Shown one piece after another: positions 8,830-17,144 of a stretch of 64,000 nt of DNA. The stretch is from assembly GCA_046328575.1 (NCBI GenBank), contig JAXLWI010000004.1, forward strand, positions 1 to 64,000. Direction: 5' to 3'. Numbering within the stretch: position 1 is the first letter of the stretch; every line of letters starts with the position of its first letter. This stretch comes from JAGOBP01 sp046328575 (GTDB lineage: Bacteria; Chloroflexota; Anaerolineae; Fen-1058). A model generated the notes under the pieces. It did not search any database. It saw only the letters and a list, made by a program, of their open reading frames with translations, and had not been told where the DNA came from. The translations under genes and the position numbers were made by a program.

Positions 8830-11310
8830 TCACTCCTGCATGAAGCGCCGCACGGCATCAGCCGTGTCCATCTTCAGCGCCTCGGCGGCTAAGCGCCGCG
8901 CTTCTGGCATCTTCAGCGCGCGGATAATCTGCTTGGCACGCGGAATCGAACCAGACGCCATGCTGAGTTCCTTCACGCCCAGACCGATCAAGATCGGGAT
9001 TGCCAGCGGATCGCCGGCCAGTTCGCCGCACACGCCAACCCACTTGCCTACCGCATCGGCTGCCTCGACGGTCGACTTGATCTGATTCAGCACGGCGGGA
9101 TGCAGCGCGTCTTGCAAATGCGCCACACTTGCATTGCCACGCTCCGCGGCTAACGTGTATTGGGTGAGGTCATTCGTGCCGATGCTGAAGAAATCGACTT
9201 CCTTAGCGAACGCCCGCGCCAGTACGGCCGCCGCCGGAATCTCCACCATGATGCCCACATCCACTCGATCGGCCACTGGCACCTTGGCGGACCGCAATTC
9301 CGATCGGGTTTCGTTGAGCAGCGCGCGGGCACGCCGCACTTCGCCCACGTCCGCAATCATCGGGAACATGATCTTCAAATTGTGTTTCGGCGTTGCCCGC
9401 AAAATCGCGCGCAGTTGCGTCTTGAAAATATCGGGGCGATTGAGACACAGGCGGATGGCGCGCTGCCCCAGGAATGGATTGTCCTCGTGCCCCAGATCGA
9501 GGTAAGCCAGCGGCTTATCGCCGCCCACGTCCAGCGTCCGCACGATGACGGGCCGCGTGCCCATGACTTCTGCGATGGTCTGATATGCATCGAACTGTTC
9601 TTCTTCGGTAGGCGCATCACGCCGATCGAGGAACAGAAACTCCGTGCGCAGCAGACCCACGCCCTCCGCGCCGTTATCGATCGCCACCCGCGCATCTTCA
9701 GGACTGCCGATGTTCGCCACCACTTCGATCGGCGTGCCGTCCTTCATCACCGCGGGAGCCGCGCTGGCAGCACGCGCTTTCTCACGCGCATCGCGCCAAT
9801 CCTTCTGCTTCGTCGTGTATTCTTTGGTCAGTTTGGCTTCCGGCGAGATCCACACTTGCCCAGTATTGCCGTCGATGATCAGCGGCGTGCCTTCGGCCAC
9901 TTGCATGATCGTTGGCCCCAGGCCGACGACGGCTGGAATGCCCAGAGTGCGCGCCAGAATCGCGCTGTGGGACGTTGGCCCGCCGCGCTCGGTGCAGATG
10001 CCCAGCACCTTCGAGCGATCGAGCCGCGCGGTATCTGACGGCGCCAGATCGACTGCCAGCAAAATGCCCGGCTGATCCATCACTGCCTGCGTGGCTTGAC
10101 CCGTCAACTGCGCCAACACCTGCCGACCAATGTCCTGCACGTCGGCCGCGCGGGCGCGCATATACTCGTCGTCGATTGACTCGAACGATTTGACTGAAGC
10201 ATCGATCGTGGTGCGCCACGCCCATTCGGCGTTGACGTGATCGTTGAGGATTGTGGTGTGAGCCTGCTCGATCAATTCCGGATCGTTGAGGAACATCAGG
10301 TGCGCGTCGAAGATCGCCGCATCGTAAGCATTGGCGGCCCGTGCTACTTGATCGCGCAGGCGGCGGGTGGCTTCGCGGACCACCTCCAGCGCGGCTTGCA
10401 AACGTGACCATTCAGCGGCGGTATCCGTGATTGCAGCGCGTTCGACATGCGGCTCGGCAAAGTGCAGCGGCATGGCCGCACCTAACGCATAGCCTTGAGA
10501 AGCAGCCACGCCCAGCAGTGCGCCCCGATCGGCGATCACAGGCTTTTGGGGTTTGGTTTCAACCGGCGATGCCACTTCCTCTGCCTCGCCGAATTTTTCG
10601 GCGGCTAGTTTTTGCAGCGCCGCTAACGCTTCGGCGGCATCCGCTCCAGCCGCATAGACTTTGATCAGTTCGTTCTGGCGCACACCGAACGAGGCAACAG
10701 CGTTGATACTCTTAGCGTTGATGCGTTTACCTTCGTTGCTAGCACGCGCAATCTGAATCTCGGAGGTGAAGCGCGCGGCCGTCTGCACGAACAACGCCGC
10801 TGGTCGGGCGTGCAGCCCCAATCGATTCTCGACCTTCAGCGTGATCTCTTGTGCATTCGCCATTGATGCGCTGGTGACGACGACTTCCGGTAACGCATAG
10901 TGACTCAGCCCTTCGACTTTAGACGACAGCGCATTCATCGCCTCAGCCGCGACTTGATCCAGTGACGCGCCGATGCTGGCCTGCACGGCCGCCGCAATCG
11001 AGCCTTCGATCATCGGGGCGGCGCATAACCGCACGTTGTGACGCTGTTCTTCAGGCAAAAATTCCACCGCCATCTCGGCGCTTAAAATCGCGCTACCTAA
11101 ATCCATCAACACCAGCACGCCGTCTTCACTGTACGCGGCTTCGATGGCGCGGTGGATCTTCTCGGCGTTGGTGCCCAGCGGGTGAATCGGATCGCCGGTG
11201 CCAGCCGCTGTGGCGATAACGATGCGCGATTGCTGCGTCATCGCGCGCGCCAGTTCAGCGACGCCAGATACGAGAGATGGGCTATGGGAGACTAAAACGA
11301 GATTGACCAT
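8830..11310 (-). CDS. dhaM: DhaM EIIA-HPr-enzyme I fusion, phosphoryl donor for dihydroxyacetone kinase
   Basis: A complete PEP phosphorelay in one 826-residue chain. Residues 1-130 are the DhaM/mannose-type EIIA domain with the phospho-accepting His9 in VSHSPSL. Residues 152-240 are an HPr domain with GLHARPA (His167) and the KSIN segment. Residues 265-826 are a full enzyme I with the active His448 in GGPTSHSAI, the PEP-binding strands GVGLLRTEFLF, VRTLDVGGDKPL and GTNDLTQYTLA, and VCGELAG. Enterobacterial DhaM carries only a shortened enzyme I, whereas this one looks complete and could phosphorylate DhaL-ADP directly from PEP. It is the last gene of the glycerol/DHA block, 29 bases after the methyltransferase gene and followed by a terminator. 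Confidence 0.93.
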   Translation of the reverse strand: MVNLVLVSHSPSLVSGVAELARAMTQQSRIVIATAAGTGDPIHPLGTNAEKIHRAIEAAYSEDGVLVLMDLGSAILSAEMAVEFLPEEQRHNVRLCAAPMIEGSIAAAVQASIGASLDQVAAEAMNALSSKVEGLSHYALPEVVVTSASMANAQEITLKVENRLGLHARPAALFVQTAARFTSEIQIARASNEGKRINAKSINAVASFGVRQNELIKVYAAGADAAEALAALQKLAAEKFGEAEEVASPVETKPQKPVIADRGALLGVAASQGYALGAAMPLHFAEPHVERAAITDTAAEWSRLQAALEVVREATRRLRDQVARAANAYDAAIFDAHLMFLNDPELIEQAHTTILNDHVNAEWAWRTTIDASVKSFESIDDEYMRARAADVQDIGRQVLAQLTGQATQAVMDQPGILLAVDLAPSDTARLDRSKVLGICTERGGPTSHSAILARTLGIPAVVGLGPTIMQVAEGTPLIIDGNTGQVWISPEAKLTKEYTTKQKDWRDAREKARAASAAPAVMKDGTPIEVVANIGSPEDARVAIDNGAEGVGLLRTEFLFLDRRDAPTEEEQFDAYQTIAEVMGTRPVIVRTLDVGGDKPLAYLDLGHEDNPFLGQRAIRLCLNRPDIFKTQLRAILRATPKHNLKIMFPMIADVGEVRRARALLNETRSELRSAKVPVADRVDVGIMVEIPAAAVLARAFAKEVDFFSIGTNDLTQYTLAAERGNASVAHLQDALHPAVLNQIKSTVEAADAVGKWVGVCGELAGDPLAIPILIGLGVKELSMASGSIPRAKQIIRALKMPEARRLAAEALKMDTADAVRRFMQE

Positions 11311-11339
11311 ATCGTTACCGGTTGTCCATCAGAGTTGGA

Positions 11340-11897
11340 TTATTGAAGCTGGCAAGCCGGGCAATTGATAACTTCAACGACTTCGTTCAAGACTTGAGGC
11401 GTGATGAATTTTGGATCGCCGGGTGTAAAACCGATGCTGCCACATTGACAGGCGTACCACCCCACCCGATCGACCCGGTATGGCACCGCCGCTCGGAGGT
11501 TGATCTCTTCCACGCCCATCTTCCAGCGGGCGTTGGTGATCAAGCGTCGGCAACCGACGGCTTTCAAACGCGCCACGTATTTGGCAAAGTGCTCACGCGT
11601 ACAATGCCGCATCAATAACACCGCAACAGTGGCATCCTGCGGTAACGGCCAGTCCAGTGCATCCGCACAGATCGGGACTAAATTATCGGCCCGCGAAAAC
11701 CGATCGGCTTGGGCAAGAACCGCCGAGTTGCGTTCAACGGCATACACCCAACTGGCAATCTCGGCCATGCGGCACGCCAAGCGCAAATCGCCCGCGCCAA
11801 TATCGACCACCACATCCCACGGCATAATGCGCTCGACGACGAAACGATAGGTCGCCTCGTCGTAGGGTGCCCAGACAGCTTCCCAGTCGGCGATCAT
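11340..11897 (-). CDS. SAM-dependent methyltransferase-like protein with a C-terminal zinc-ribbon-like cysteine pattern
   Basis: A 185-residue protein. Residues 28-75 show a class I methyltransferase opening (VVVDIGAGDLRLACRMAE, then VYAVERNSAVLAQA and ICADALDW). The C-terminus has two cysteine pairs, YACQCGS and INCPAC, suggesting a small zinc ribbon. It overlaps the sdhD-like gene upstream by four bases and precedes dhaM by 29 bases, so it is translated within the glycerol block. Its substrate and any role in glycerol metabolism are unknown. Confidence 0.6.
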   Translation of the reverse strand: MIADWEAVWAPYDEATYRFVVERIMPWDVVVDIGAGDLRLACRMAEIASWVYAVERNSAVLAQADRFSRADNLVPICADALDWPLPQDATVAVLLMRHCTREHFAKYVARLKAVGCRRLITNARWKMGVEEINLRAAVPYRVDRVGWYACQCGSIGFTPGDPKFITPQVLNEVVEVINCPACQLQ

Positions 11898-12268
11898 ACC
11901 CGGCCCTGCGAAACAATGGTGGCGCTAAGCCAGATGCCGTAGGTTACGGCTAAGACGCCAATCACCGTCAGCACTACTGTGATGCGGCGTTCATGGTGCG
12001 GCTTCAAGCCCAAGTCAAACAAGACGGCGCGCACGCCCAACAGCGCATGCCACGTCACGATGATTAGAAAGGCAATTTCCAGCAGGAAAATAAAGGGATT
12101 GGACAGGTAAGCGACGACATCAGCGTAGGTGCGCAAGCCGCCCGCCACGACAAAATGCTGCGCGACCATGTGCAAGCCCAACAACACTAACAGCATCACG
12201 CCGGTAAACGCTTGCAGAATCCACGACCAGCTGCTGGCGCGTTCACGGGAAAGTTGTTTCTCAACCAT
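11894..12268 (-). CDS. sdhD: Succinate dehydrogenase-type membrane anchor subunit (SdhD-like)
   Basis: A 124-residue protein with three predicted membrane helices (about residues 15-40, 55-80 and 95-118), typical of the small anchor subunit of succinate dehydrogenase/fumarate reductase. Histidines in LGLHMVAQHF and TWHALLGVR are placed like heme b and quinone-site residues. The start is ATG 12268, chosen because GAGGGGG lies seven bases upstream; an in-frame GTG at 12283 would overlap the preceding gene. It follows the sdhC-like gene by 11 bases. In this locus the flavoprotein partner appears to be a GlpA-type dehydrogenase rather than SdhA. Confidence 0.8.
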   Translation of the reverse strand: MVEKQLSRERASSWSWILQAFTGVMLLVLLGLHMVAQHFVVAGGLRTYADVVAYLSNPFIFLLEIAFLIIVTWHALLGVRAVLFDLGLKPHHERRITVVLTVIGVLAVTYGIWLSATIVSQGRV

Positions 12269-12279
12269 GCCCAGCCCCC

Positions 12280-12681
12280 TCACTTAGTTTCCGCAAAAAT
12301 CGCCAGCGCGCTGAGCAGCGATAGTACGACCGTCAACGCGAGGCCGATCCACAACATGATCTTGTGGCGCGGCACACCAATGCCAAAACCGATCAGCGAC
12401 AGGCGCAGGCCATTGAGACCGTGCACCAGAATACCGATGATCAGCACCACGTCCAGAATGAGAATCAGCGGCGATTTGGCCAGCGCGACGAAGTTATCCC
12501 ACGCCGATGGGCCAACGGCCAGCTGACTGAGAATGCCGAGATGCAGGAACAGATATAGCACCAGCCCGGCTGCACTGAGGCGCATGAAGACATACGCCCA
12601 CATACCAATGCGGCGGCCGCGCACATCAAACCACTGCATAGGCTTGCGTTCGACTGGTTTTGGTTTAACGTCGATAGACAT
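12280..12681 (-). CDS. sdhC: Succinate dehydrogenase-type cytochrome b subunit (SdhC-like)
   Basis: A 133-residue integral membrane protein with three predicted helices. MRLSAAGLVLYLFLHLGIL and VHGLNGLRLSL are the conserved segments of SdhC cytochrome b, with the heme/quinone-associated His in each. It lies between the iron-sulfur and SdhD-like genes. Together the three would carry electrons from a peripheral dehydrogenase to the membrane quinone pool. An AGGGAATG Shine-Dalgarno precedes the ATG at 12681. Confidence 0.82.
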   Translation of the reverse strand: MSIDVKPKPVERKPMQWFDVRGRRIGMWAYVFMRLSAAGLVLYLFLHLGILSQLAVGPSAWDNFVALAKSPLILILDVVLIIGILVHGLNGLRLSLIGFGIGVPRHKIMLWIGLALTVVLSLLSALAIFAETK

Positions 12682-12751
12682 TCATTCCCTCCAAGCCACC
12701 GCCGTCACGAATGAACACACTCCGTCTTTCGTGAAACTGCGCGGACCGTAA

Positions 12752-13477
12752 CTAGTTTTTGCCAAACAATTTGCCAAACTTGTAAGCAGCCACTTTGCGA
12801 CGTAAGCGCATGATGGCCGCGCCCGGATCGACCTCGTACGGGCAGGCTTCGGTACACTCAAACGAGGAGTGGCAGCGCCACAAGCCGTGCTCGTCGTCGA
12901 CCAACTTCAACAGTTGCTCGCGGCTGATCCCGCGCGGTTCGTCCCAGGCCCGTTCAGCCGCCGCCAAACCCATCGGGCCGAGAAAATCCGGATCGGTCGC
13001 CATCACCGGGCAGGCCGACAGGCACAGGCCGCATTCAAGGCAATTCTCAAATCGGCCAAATGTCGCGAGTCCTTCCGGCAGGATGGCCGCGCCATTCGGT
13101 CGCAGCGGCTCAGCTTTTCGGATGATGGGCATGCCGACCAACTTCATGCGCTGATAGATCGGCGTGGCATCGATCGCGATGTCCGTAATCACCGGATAGT
13201 TCCGCATCGGATCAATCCGAATCGTCGCGCCGTCGCCATAGTCGGTGACAGGTGTGACGCATGGCAGCTTCTCGACGCCGTTGACGAGCAGACCGCATGA
13301 GCCGCACGACGCGTGGTGACAGGCGTGCCGGAACATCACGGTGTGATCGGCATTCCACGCTTGCTCGACGGCATCGAGCACATTGGCCGCGTCTGGCACT
13401 TCCACCGGGAAGGTGTCGTAGTGCGGTTCGGTCCCTGGTTTGTAGCGGTAGATTTTGACGTTGAGTTTCATAGTCAT
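12752..13477 (-). CDS. sdhB: Succinate dehydrogenase-type iron-sulfur subunit (SdhB-like)
   Basis: A 241-residue electron-transfer subunit with the full SdhB cluster pattern. Cys53, 58, 61 and 73 fit a [2Fe-2S] ferredoxin domain (CHHASCGSCG). Cys146, 149, 152 (CLECGLC) with Cys212 fit a [4Fe-4S] cluster. Cys156, 202 and 208 (RCHSSFECTEACP) fit the [3Fe-4S] cluster next to quinone. No SdhA flavoprotein gene is nearby; the gene directly upstream, 59 bases away, is a GlpA-type glycerol-3-phosphate dehydrogenase. The start at 13477 has a second ATG two codons in, and neither has a strong Shine-Dalgarno. Confidence 0.88.
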   Translation of the reverse strand: MTMKLNVKIYRYKPGTEPHYDTFPVEVPDAANVLDAVEQAWNADHTVMFRHACHHASCGSCGLLVNGVEKLPCVTPVTDYGDGATIRIDPMRNYPVITDIAIDATPIYQRMKLVGMPIIRKAEPLRPNGAAILPEGLATFGRFENCLECGLCLSACPVMATDPDFLGPMGLAAAERAWDEPRGISREQLLKLVDDEHGLWRCHSSFECTEACPYEVDPGAAIMRLRRKVAAYKFGKLFGKN

Positions 13478-13479
13478 CG

Positions 13480-13531
13480 TAATGAGTAACAGGTGATGAG
13501 TAACGAGTATTAACTAATTACGCGTTACTGG
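13480..13531. repeat. GAGTAACGAGTAATGAG-type word repeat
   Basis: TAATGAGTAAC, GATGAGTAACGAGTA and CGCGTTACTGG words fill the gap between the glycerol-3-phosphate dehydrogenase and sdhB-like genes. It is the same family as the perfect inverted repeat at 16442-16488. Confidence 0.6.
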
Positions 13532-13536
13532 TTAGC

Positions 13537-14697
13537 TCAGTTGTTGTAGTACGACCGATACGATTCCAGCACATACTCACGCGTGCGGCATTCGGCAGTA
13601 ACGTTCAGCTTGGCACAGACGATATCGGTGATCTTCTCTGCCATGCCGCGTGCGGTGGTCGTTTTACCGCCAGAGATGGTAACGAAATTTTCGACACCAT
13701 CGTGCGCGTGATCGAAGCCCGCAAACGTGCGGCTGACCTCGCGCTCGTCGGCGCTCTTCTTGCCGATGAGAGGTCGCGCCACAGCCATCACGCCGCGAAT
13801 CTTATTCACGCTCAGTTCGGGAATCATCTTCTTGCCAAACTCGATCATCTTGTCCACGTGTTCCTGCGGGATAACAATCGCGTCGGCGTTGTCCACTTTC
13901 CAGGAGGTAGTGCCGATAATGGACGTCATGCGCTGCGGCACGACAATATCGCCGTCATGCGGTTTGTTGAGGCGATTCACGACCATCTGATTGCAGCGCT
14001 TAGCGATCGAGACCATGACGCCTGCCGTCGGGATGACAGGCACATCGACGTTCGCCATAGCGGCGATCTTGCCCGCCCACGGCCCGGTGGCGTTCACGAC
14101 GAGATCTGCACCGATTTCGCGTTCTTTGCCGGTGCGGTTGTCGCGCACTTTGACGCCGCAGACCGCGTTGCCTGACATCATCAACGCGGTGACTTCGTGA
14201 TACGGTAAAACAGTCGCGCCGTTCTTAACTGCCGTTGCCAAAAATGACAGGCAGAACCGATAGGGATCGAAGACCCCATCGGGTACTTGAACGGCTGCGA
14301 GAATTTTCGGATTGAGATAGGGTTCAATTTCCAACGCGCGCTTGACGGGAATATCGCGCGCCGGAATCCCACATTGGGCGCAGCCTTCCAGGAAGGTATT
14401 CTTGAAGGCCAGATCAGATTCATCGACGGCCACGAACAAACCATCGTTGAGTTCAAGCCCATCTGGCATGATCTTGCGCAAGACCATGTTCTCGTCGATA
14501 CACTCCACTGCCCCTTCATGATCGGTCACTGCATAGCGGCCGCCACTGTGCAATAAGCAGTGATTGCGACCGGTAGTGCCGGAAGCGATCTCACCGCGCT
14601 CGATGATAGTTACCGCGAAGCCGCGCAACGCCAGGTCATGCGCGGTCGCAGTTCCAGTCGAGCCAGCCCCAATTACAATGACATGTTGCTTTGTCAT
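13537..14697 (-). CDS. glpA: FAD-dependent glycerol-3-phosphate dehydrogenase, GlpA type
   Basis: Oxidises sn-glycerol 3-phosphate to dihydroxyacetone phosphate. The 386-residue protein starts with the FAD dinucleotide fold (VIVIGAGSTGTATAHDLALRG), followed by TTGRNHCLLHSGGRY and NATGPWAGKIA, and ends near TISGGKTTTARGMAEKI, all as in the GlpA/DAO family. It is shorter than E. coli GlpA because the C-terminal [2Fe-2S]/BFD-like domain is missing, so it needs another electron acceptor. The next three genes encode SdhB, SdhC and SdhD-type subunits, and I infer that they form its electron-transfer module. Upstream is glpK, whose product is its substrate. Confidence 0.85.
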   Translation of the reverse strand: MTKQHVIVIGAGSTGTATAHDLALRGFAVTIIERGEIASGTTGRNHCLLHSGGRYAVTDHEGAVECIDENMVLRKIMPDGLELNDGLFVAVDESDLAFKNTFLEGCAQCGIPARDIPVKRALEIEPYLNPKILAAVQVPDGVFDPYRFCLSFLATAVKNGATVLPYHEVTALMMSGNAVCGVKVRDNRTGKEREIGADLVVNATGPWAGKIAAMANVDVPVIPTAGVMVSIAKRCNQMVVNRLNKPHDGDIVVPQRMTSIIGTTSWKVDNADAIVIPQEHVDKMIEFGKKMIPELSVNKIRGVMAVARPLIGKKSADEREVSRTFAGFDHAHDGVENFVTISGGKTTTARGMAEKITDIVCAKLNVTAECRTREYVLESYRSYYNN

Positions 14698-14794
14698 ATC
14701 AAGTGCTCCTTGGAAGTTTCAACGTCTACAGTCAAGCCCGGTATGTTAGAGAATTTCAGCGCTGAGTAAAAAACGTCACAATTTATGAAGCGAA

Positions 14795-14836
14795 CCGCCG
14801 GCTTCAGTCGCGCTTCGTTCCGACTGAAGCCGGCGG
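14795..14836. repeat. Perfect 16-bp inverted repeat between glpK and glpA
   Basis: CCGCCGGCTTCAGTCG (14795-14810) and CGACTGAAGCCGGCGG (14821-14836) flank a 10-base loop. There is no T-run on either side, so it resembles a REP-like intercistronic hairpin (mRNA stabilisation or partial attenuation) more than a terminator. Confidence 0.85.
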
Positions 14837-14884
14837 AGAGGTGATCAGCAGCAGGCTACCACCAACTCACCGCTGCCGGAAAGA

Positions 14885-16369
14885 CTATTCAACCCAGTCG
14901 AACGTGCGGGTGACGGCTTTCTTCCAGCCCGCATAGATCTTCTCGCGATGCTCGGCATCCATCTTGGGCGTCCACTCGTGATCCTTGCCCCAGTTCTCGC
15001 GCAGATCCTCGACGGCCTTCCAGAAGCCAACGGCTAGACCAGCGGCATAGGCCGCGCCCAGCGCGGTGGTCTCGGCCACGGTCGGGCGAATGACGGGCAC
15101 GCCCAACACGTCAGCCTGGAACTGCATCAGCGTGTTGTTGAAGACCATGCCGCCGTCAACCTTCAGAGCAGTCAGCGCCACGCCCGAGTCCTTGTTCATC
15201 GCATCGAGGACTTCGCGGGTCTGATAGGCGGTGGCTTCCAGGGCGGCGCGGGCGATGTGGTTGCGGGTGATGTAACGGGTCAAGCCGACGATCGCGCCGC
15301 GGGCATCGCTCTTCCAATACGGAGCGAACAGGCCGGAGAAGGCGGGGACGAAGTAGATGCCGCCGCTGTCCTCAACGGCCGTGGCATATTCCTCAATATG
15401 CTTCGAGAAATCGAACATCTTGAGGTTGTCGCGCAGCCACTGCACCAACGCGCCGGTGATGGCGATCGAGCCCTCGAGGCAGTAGACGGCCGCTTGATCG
15501 CCGATCTTGTAACCGAGCGTGGTCAGCAAACCATTCTTCGACTGCACGGGCTTGGTGCCGGTGTTCAACAGCATGAAGCAGCCGGTGCCGTAGGTGTTCT
15601 TGGCTTCGCCGGTGCTGAAGCAGGTCTGGCCGAAGAGAGCCGCTTGCTGGTCGCCGAGGTCGCCCGCAACAGGGATACCTTCGAGCGCGCCCTTGGCTGG
15701 GCCGTAGACCGCCGCCGACGGCTTGATGGCCGGCAGCATGGCGCGGGGGATGCCCATGACCTTGAGCATGTCGGGATCCCAATCGAGGGTCTCGAGGTTC
15801 ATCAGCATCGTGCGGCTGGCGTTCGACACATCGGTGACGTGCACGCCACCGGTCAGATTCCAGATGACCCAGGTATCGATATTGCCGAACAGGACTTCAC
15901 CCTTCTCGGCCTTCTCGCGCACACCGGGGACGTTGTCCAGAATCCACTTCACTTTGGGGCCAGAGAAGTAGGTCGCCAGCGGCAGACCGACCTTGGCGCG
16001 GAAGCGATCTTGACCGCCGTCCTTGGCCAGTTCGTTGCAAATCTGATCCGTACGGGTGTCCTGCCACACGATCGCGTTGTAAACCGGCTTGCCGGTGGCT
16101 TTCTCCCACACGACGGTGGTCTCGCGCTGATTGGTGATGCCGACGGCGGCGATATCGGCCGCAGCCACGCCGGACTTCTTCAAAGCGCCGGCGATAACTT
16201 CCTGCGTGCGCTCCCAAATTTCCATCGGGTTGTGCTCAACCCAACCGGGCTTGGGGTAAATCTGCTCGTGCTCTTTTTGATCAACACCAACGACCTTGCC
16301 GCTGTGATCGAAGATCATGAAGCGGGTGCTGGTCGTGCCCTGATCTACTGCGGCTGCATACTTTGCCAT
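14885..16369 (-). CDS. glpK: Glycerol kinase
   Basis: ATP-dependent phosphorylation of glycerol to sn-glycerol 3-phosphate in the cytoplasm. The 494-residue length matches the family. The FGGY-kinase signatures are intact: the N-terminal phosphate loop AVDQGTTSTRFMIFD, KPGWVEHNPMEIW, the substrate loop WQDTRTDQIC, GDLGDQQAALFGQ, YGTGCFMLLNTG and, near the C-terminus, LKVDGGMVFNNTLMQFQAD. TAGGAGAAACTAAC before the ATG at 16369 supports the start. Upstream lies dhaL and downstream the glycerol-3-phosphate dehydrogenase, so both the phosphorylating and the DHA routes are encoded together. Confidence 0.97.
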   Translation of the reverse strand: MAKYAAAVDQGTTSTRFMIFDHSGKVVGVDQKEHEQIYPKPGWVEHNPMEIWERTQEVIAGALKKSGVAAADIAAVGITNQRETTVVWEKATGKPVYNAIVWQDTRTDQICNELAKDGGQDRFRAKVGLPLATYFSGPKVKWILDNVPGVREKAEKGEVLFGNIDTWVIWNLTGGVHVTDVSNASRTMLMNLETLDWDPDMLKVMGIPRAMLPAIKPSAAVYGPAKGALEGIPVAGDLGDQQAALFGQTCFSTGEAKNTYGTGCFMLLNTGTKPVQSKNGLLTTLGYKIGDQAAVYCLEGSIAITGALVQWLRDNLKMFDFSKHIEEYATAVEDSGGIYFVPAFSGLFAPYWKSDARGAIVGLTRYITRNHIARAALEATAYQTREVLDAMNKDSGVALTALKVDGGMVFNNTLMQFQADVLGVPVIRPTVAETTALGAAYAAGLAVGFWKAVEDLRENWGKDHEWTPKMDAEHREKIYAGWKKAVTRTFDWVE

Positions 16370-16441
16370 GTTAGTTTCTCCTAAGAGGTGTGAAGTTGAG
16401 GTTACACAGTCAGTAGCAACTACAACGGCTTTCTTCGATGA

Positions 16442-16488
16442 GTAACGAGTAATGAGTTGGCGGAGAAAAGCGACTCATTACTCGTTAC
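16442..16488. repeat. Perfect 16-bp inverted repeat of GTAACGAGTAATGAGT
   Basis: GTAACGAGTAATGAGT (16442-16457) and ACTCATTACTCGTTAC (16473-16488) surround a 15-base centre, in the dhaL-glpK gap. This is the cleanest copy of the TAACGAGTAATGAG word family, which also appears at 3228, 4759, 13480 and 49006. Confidence 0.85.
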
Positions 16489-16506
16489 GTTGGTACGCGA
16501 TACGAT

Positions 16507-17139
16507 CTACTTACTCCACGACGCCGCAGCTGCCTTAAGCAGCAAGCACGACGAGGTGGCTCCAGGATCTTGATGTCCGGCACTACGTTCACCCAGGTAC
16601 GATGCGCGCCCCTTGCGGGCAACCAGCGGAATGGTGTCTTTCATGCCTTGTTCGGCAGCAGCAGCCGATCGGCGGAGCGCCTCATTGGTGTCAACCCCAT
16701 CGGCCACAGCTTGCTTGAGGGCCGCCAGAGCCGGGGTCAAAGCATCCACCATGGTTTTATCGCCAGGGCTGGCTTTGCCGCGCGCGATGACGCCATTGAG
16801 AGCCGCTTCCAGCGCCGACGCCCAATCAGCGATCGACAATTCCATCTTGTTGGCCGTGGCCGTGCCTGCCTGCATGAAGAAGGTGCCATACAGCGGGCCG
16901 CCGGCACCGCCGACGGTTTGCACCAGCGTCATGCCAACAGACTTGAACAACGTCCCGATGTCTTTGTCAGCCACCGTGGGCAGCTTGGCCAACGCGGCTT
17001 TGAAACCTCGATCCATGTTGGCGCCGTGATCGGCATCGCCGATGTCTGAGTCGAGCTGCGTCAGATATTCCTTGTTTTCGGCCAGAGCTTGGCCACACGC
17101 ATTCAGCCAGTTAATCACATCGTCACGGGTGATCGACAT
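16507..17139 (-). CDS. dhaL: Dihydroxyacetone kinase subunit L (ADP-binding)
   Basis: DhaL holds ADP as a permanent cofactor, receives phosphate from DhaM and passes it to DHA bound on DhaK. The 210-residue protein has the metal/ADP site DSDIGDADHGANMDRG, GGAGGPLYG, SPGDKTMVDAL and GRASYLGERSAGHQDPGA. The frame is open much further upstream inside dhaK, but the ATG at 17137-17139 lies five bases after the dhaK stop, preceded by GGGG, and begins at the conserved N-terminus. The coupling of dhaK, dhaL and a distal dhaM fits a PEP-dependent system rather than the ATP-dependent single-chain kinase. Confidence 0.95.
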   Translation of the reverse strand: MSITRDDVINWLNACGQALAENKEYLTQLDSDIGDADHGANMDRGFKAALAKLPTVADKDIGTLFKSVGMTLVQTVGGAGGPLYGTFFMQAGTATANKMELSIADWASALEAALNGVIARGKASPGDKTMVDALTPALAALKQAVADGVDTNEALRRSAAAAEQGMKDTIPLVARKGRASYLGERSAGHQDPGATSSCLLLKAAAASWSK

Positions 17140-17144
17140 TGCCC

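Noticed and set aside
12752..13477. Ordinary succinate dehydrogenase operon
   Set aside because: No SdhA flavoprotein lies on either side within the window; the adjacent flavoprotein has GlpA-type motifs and no succinate/fumarate active-site signature.
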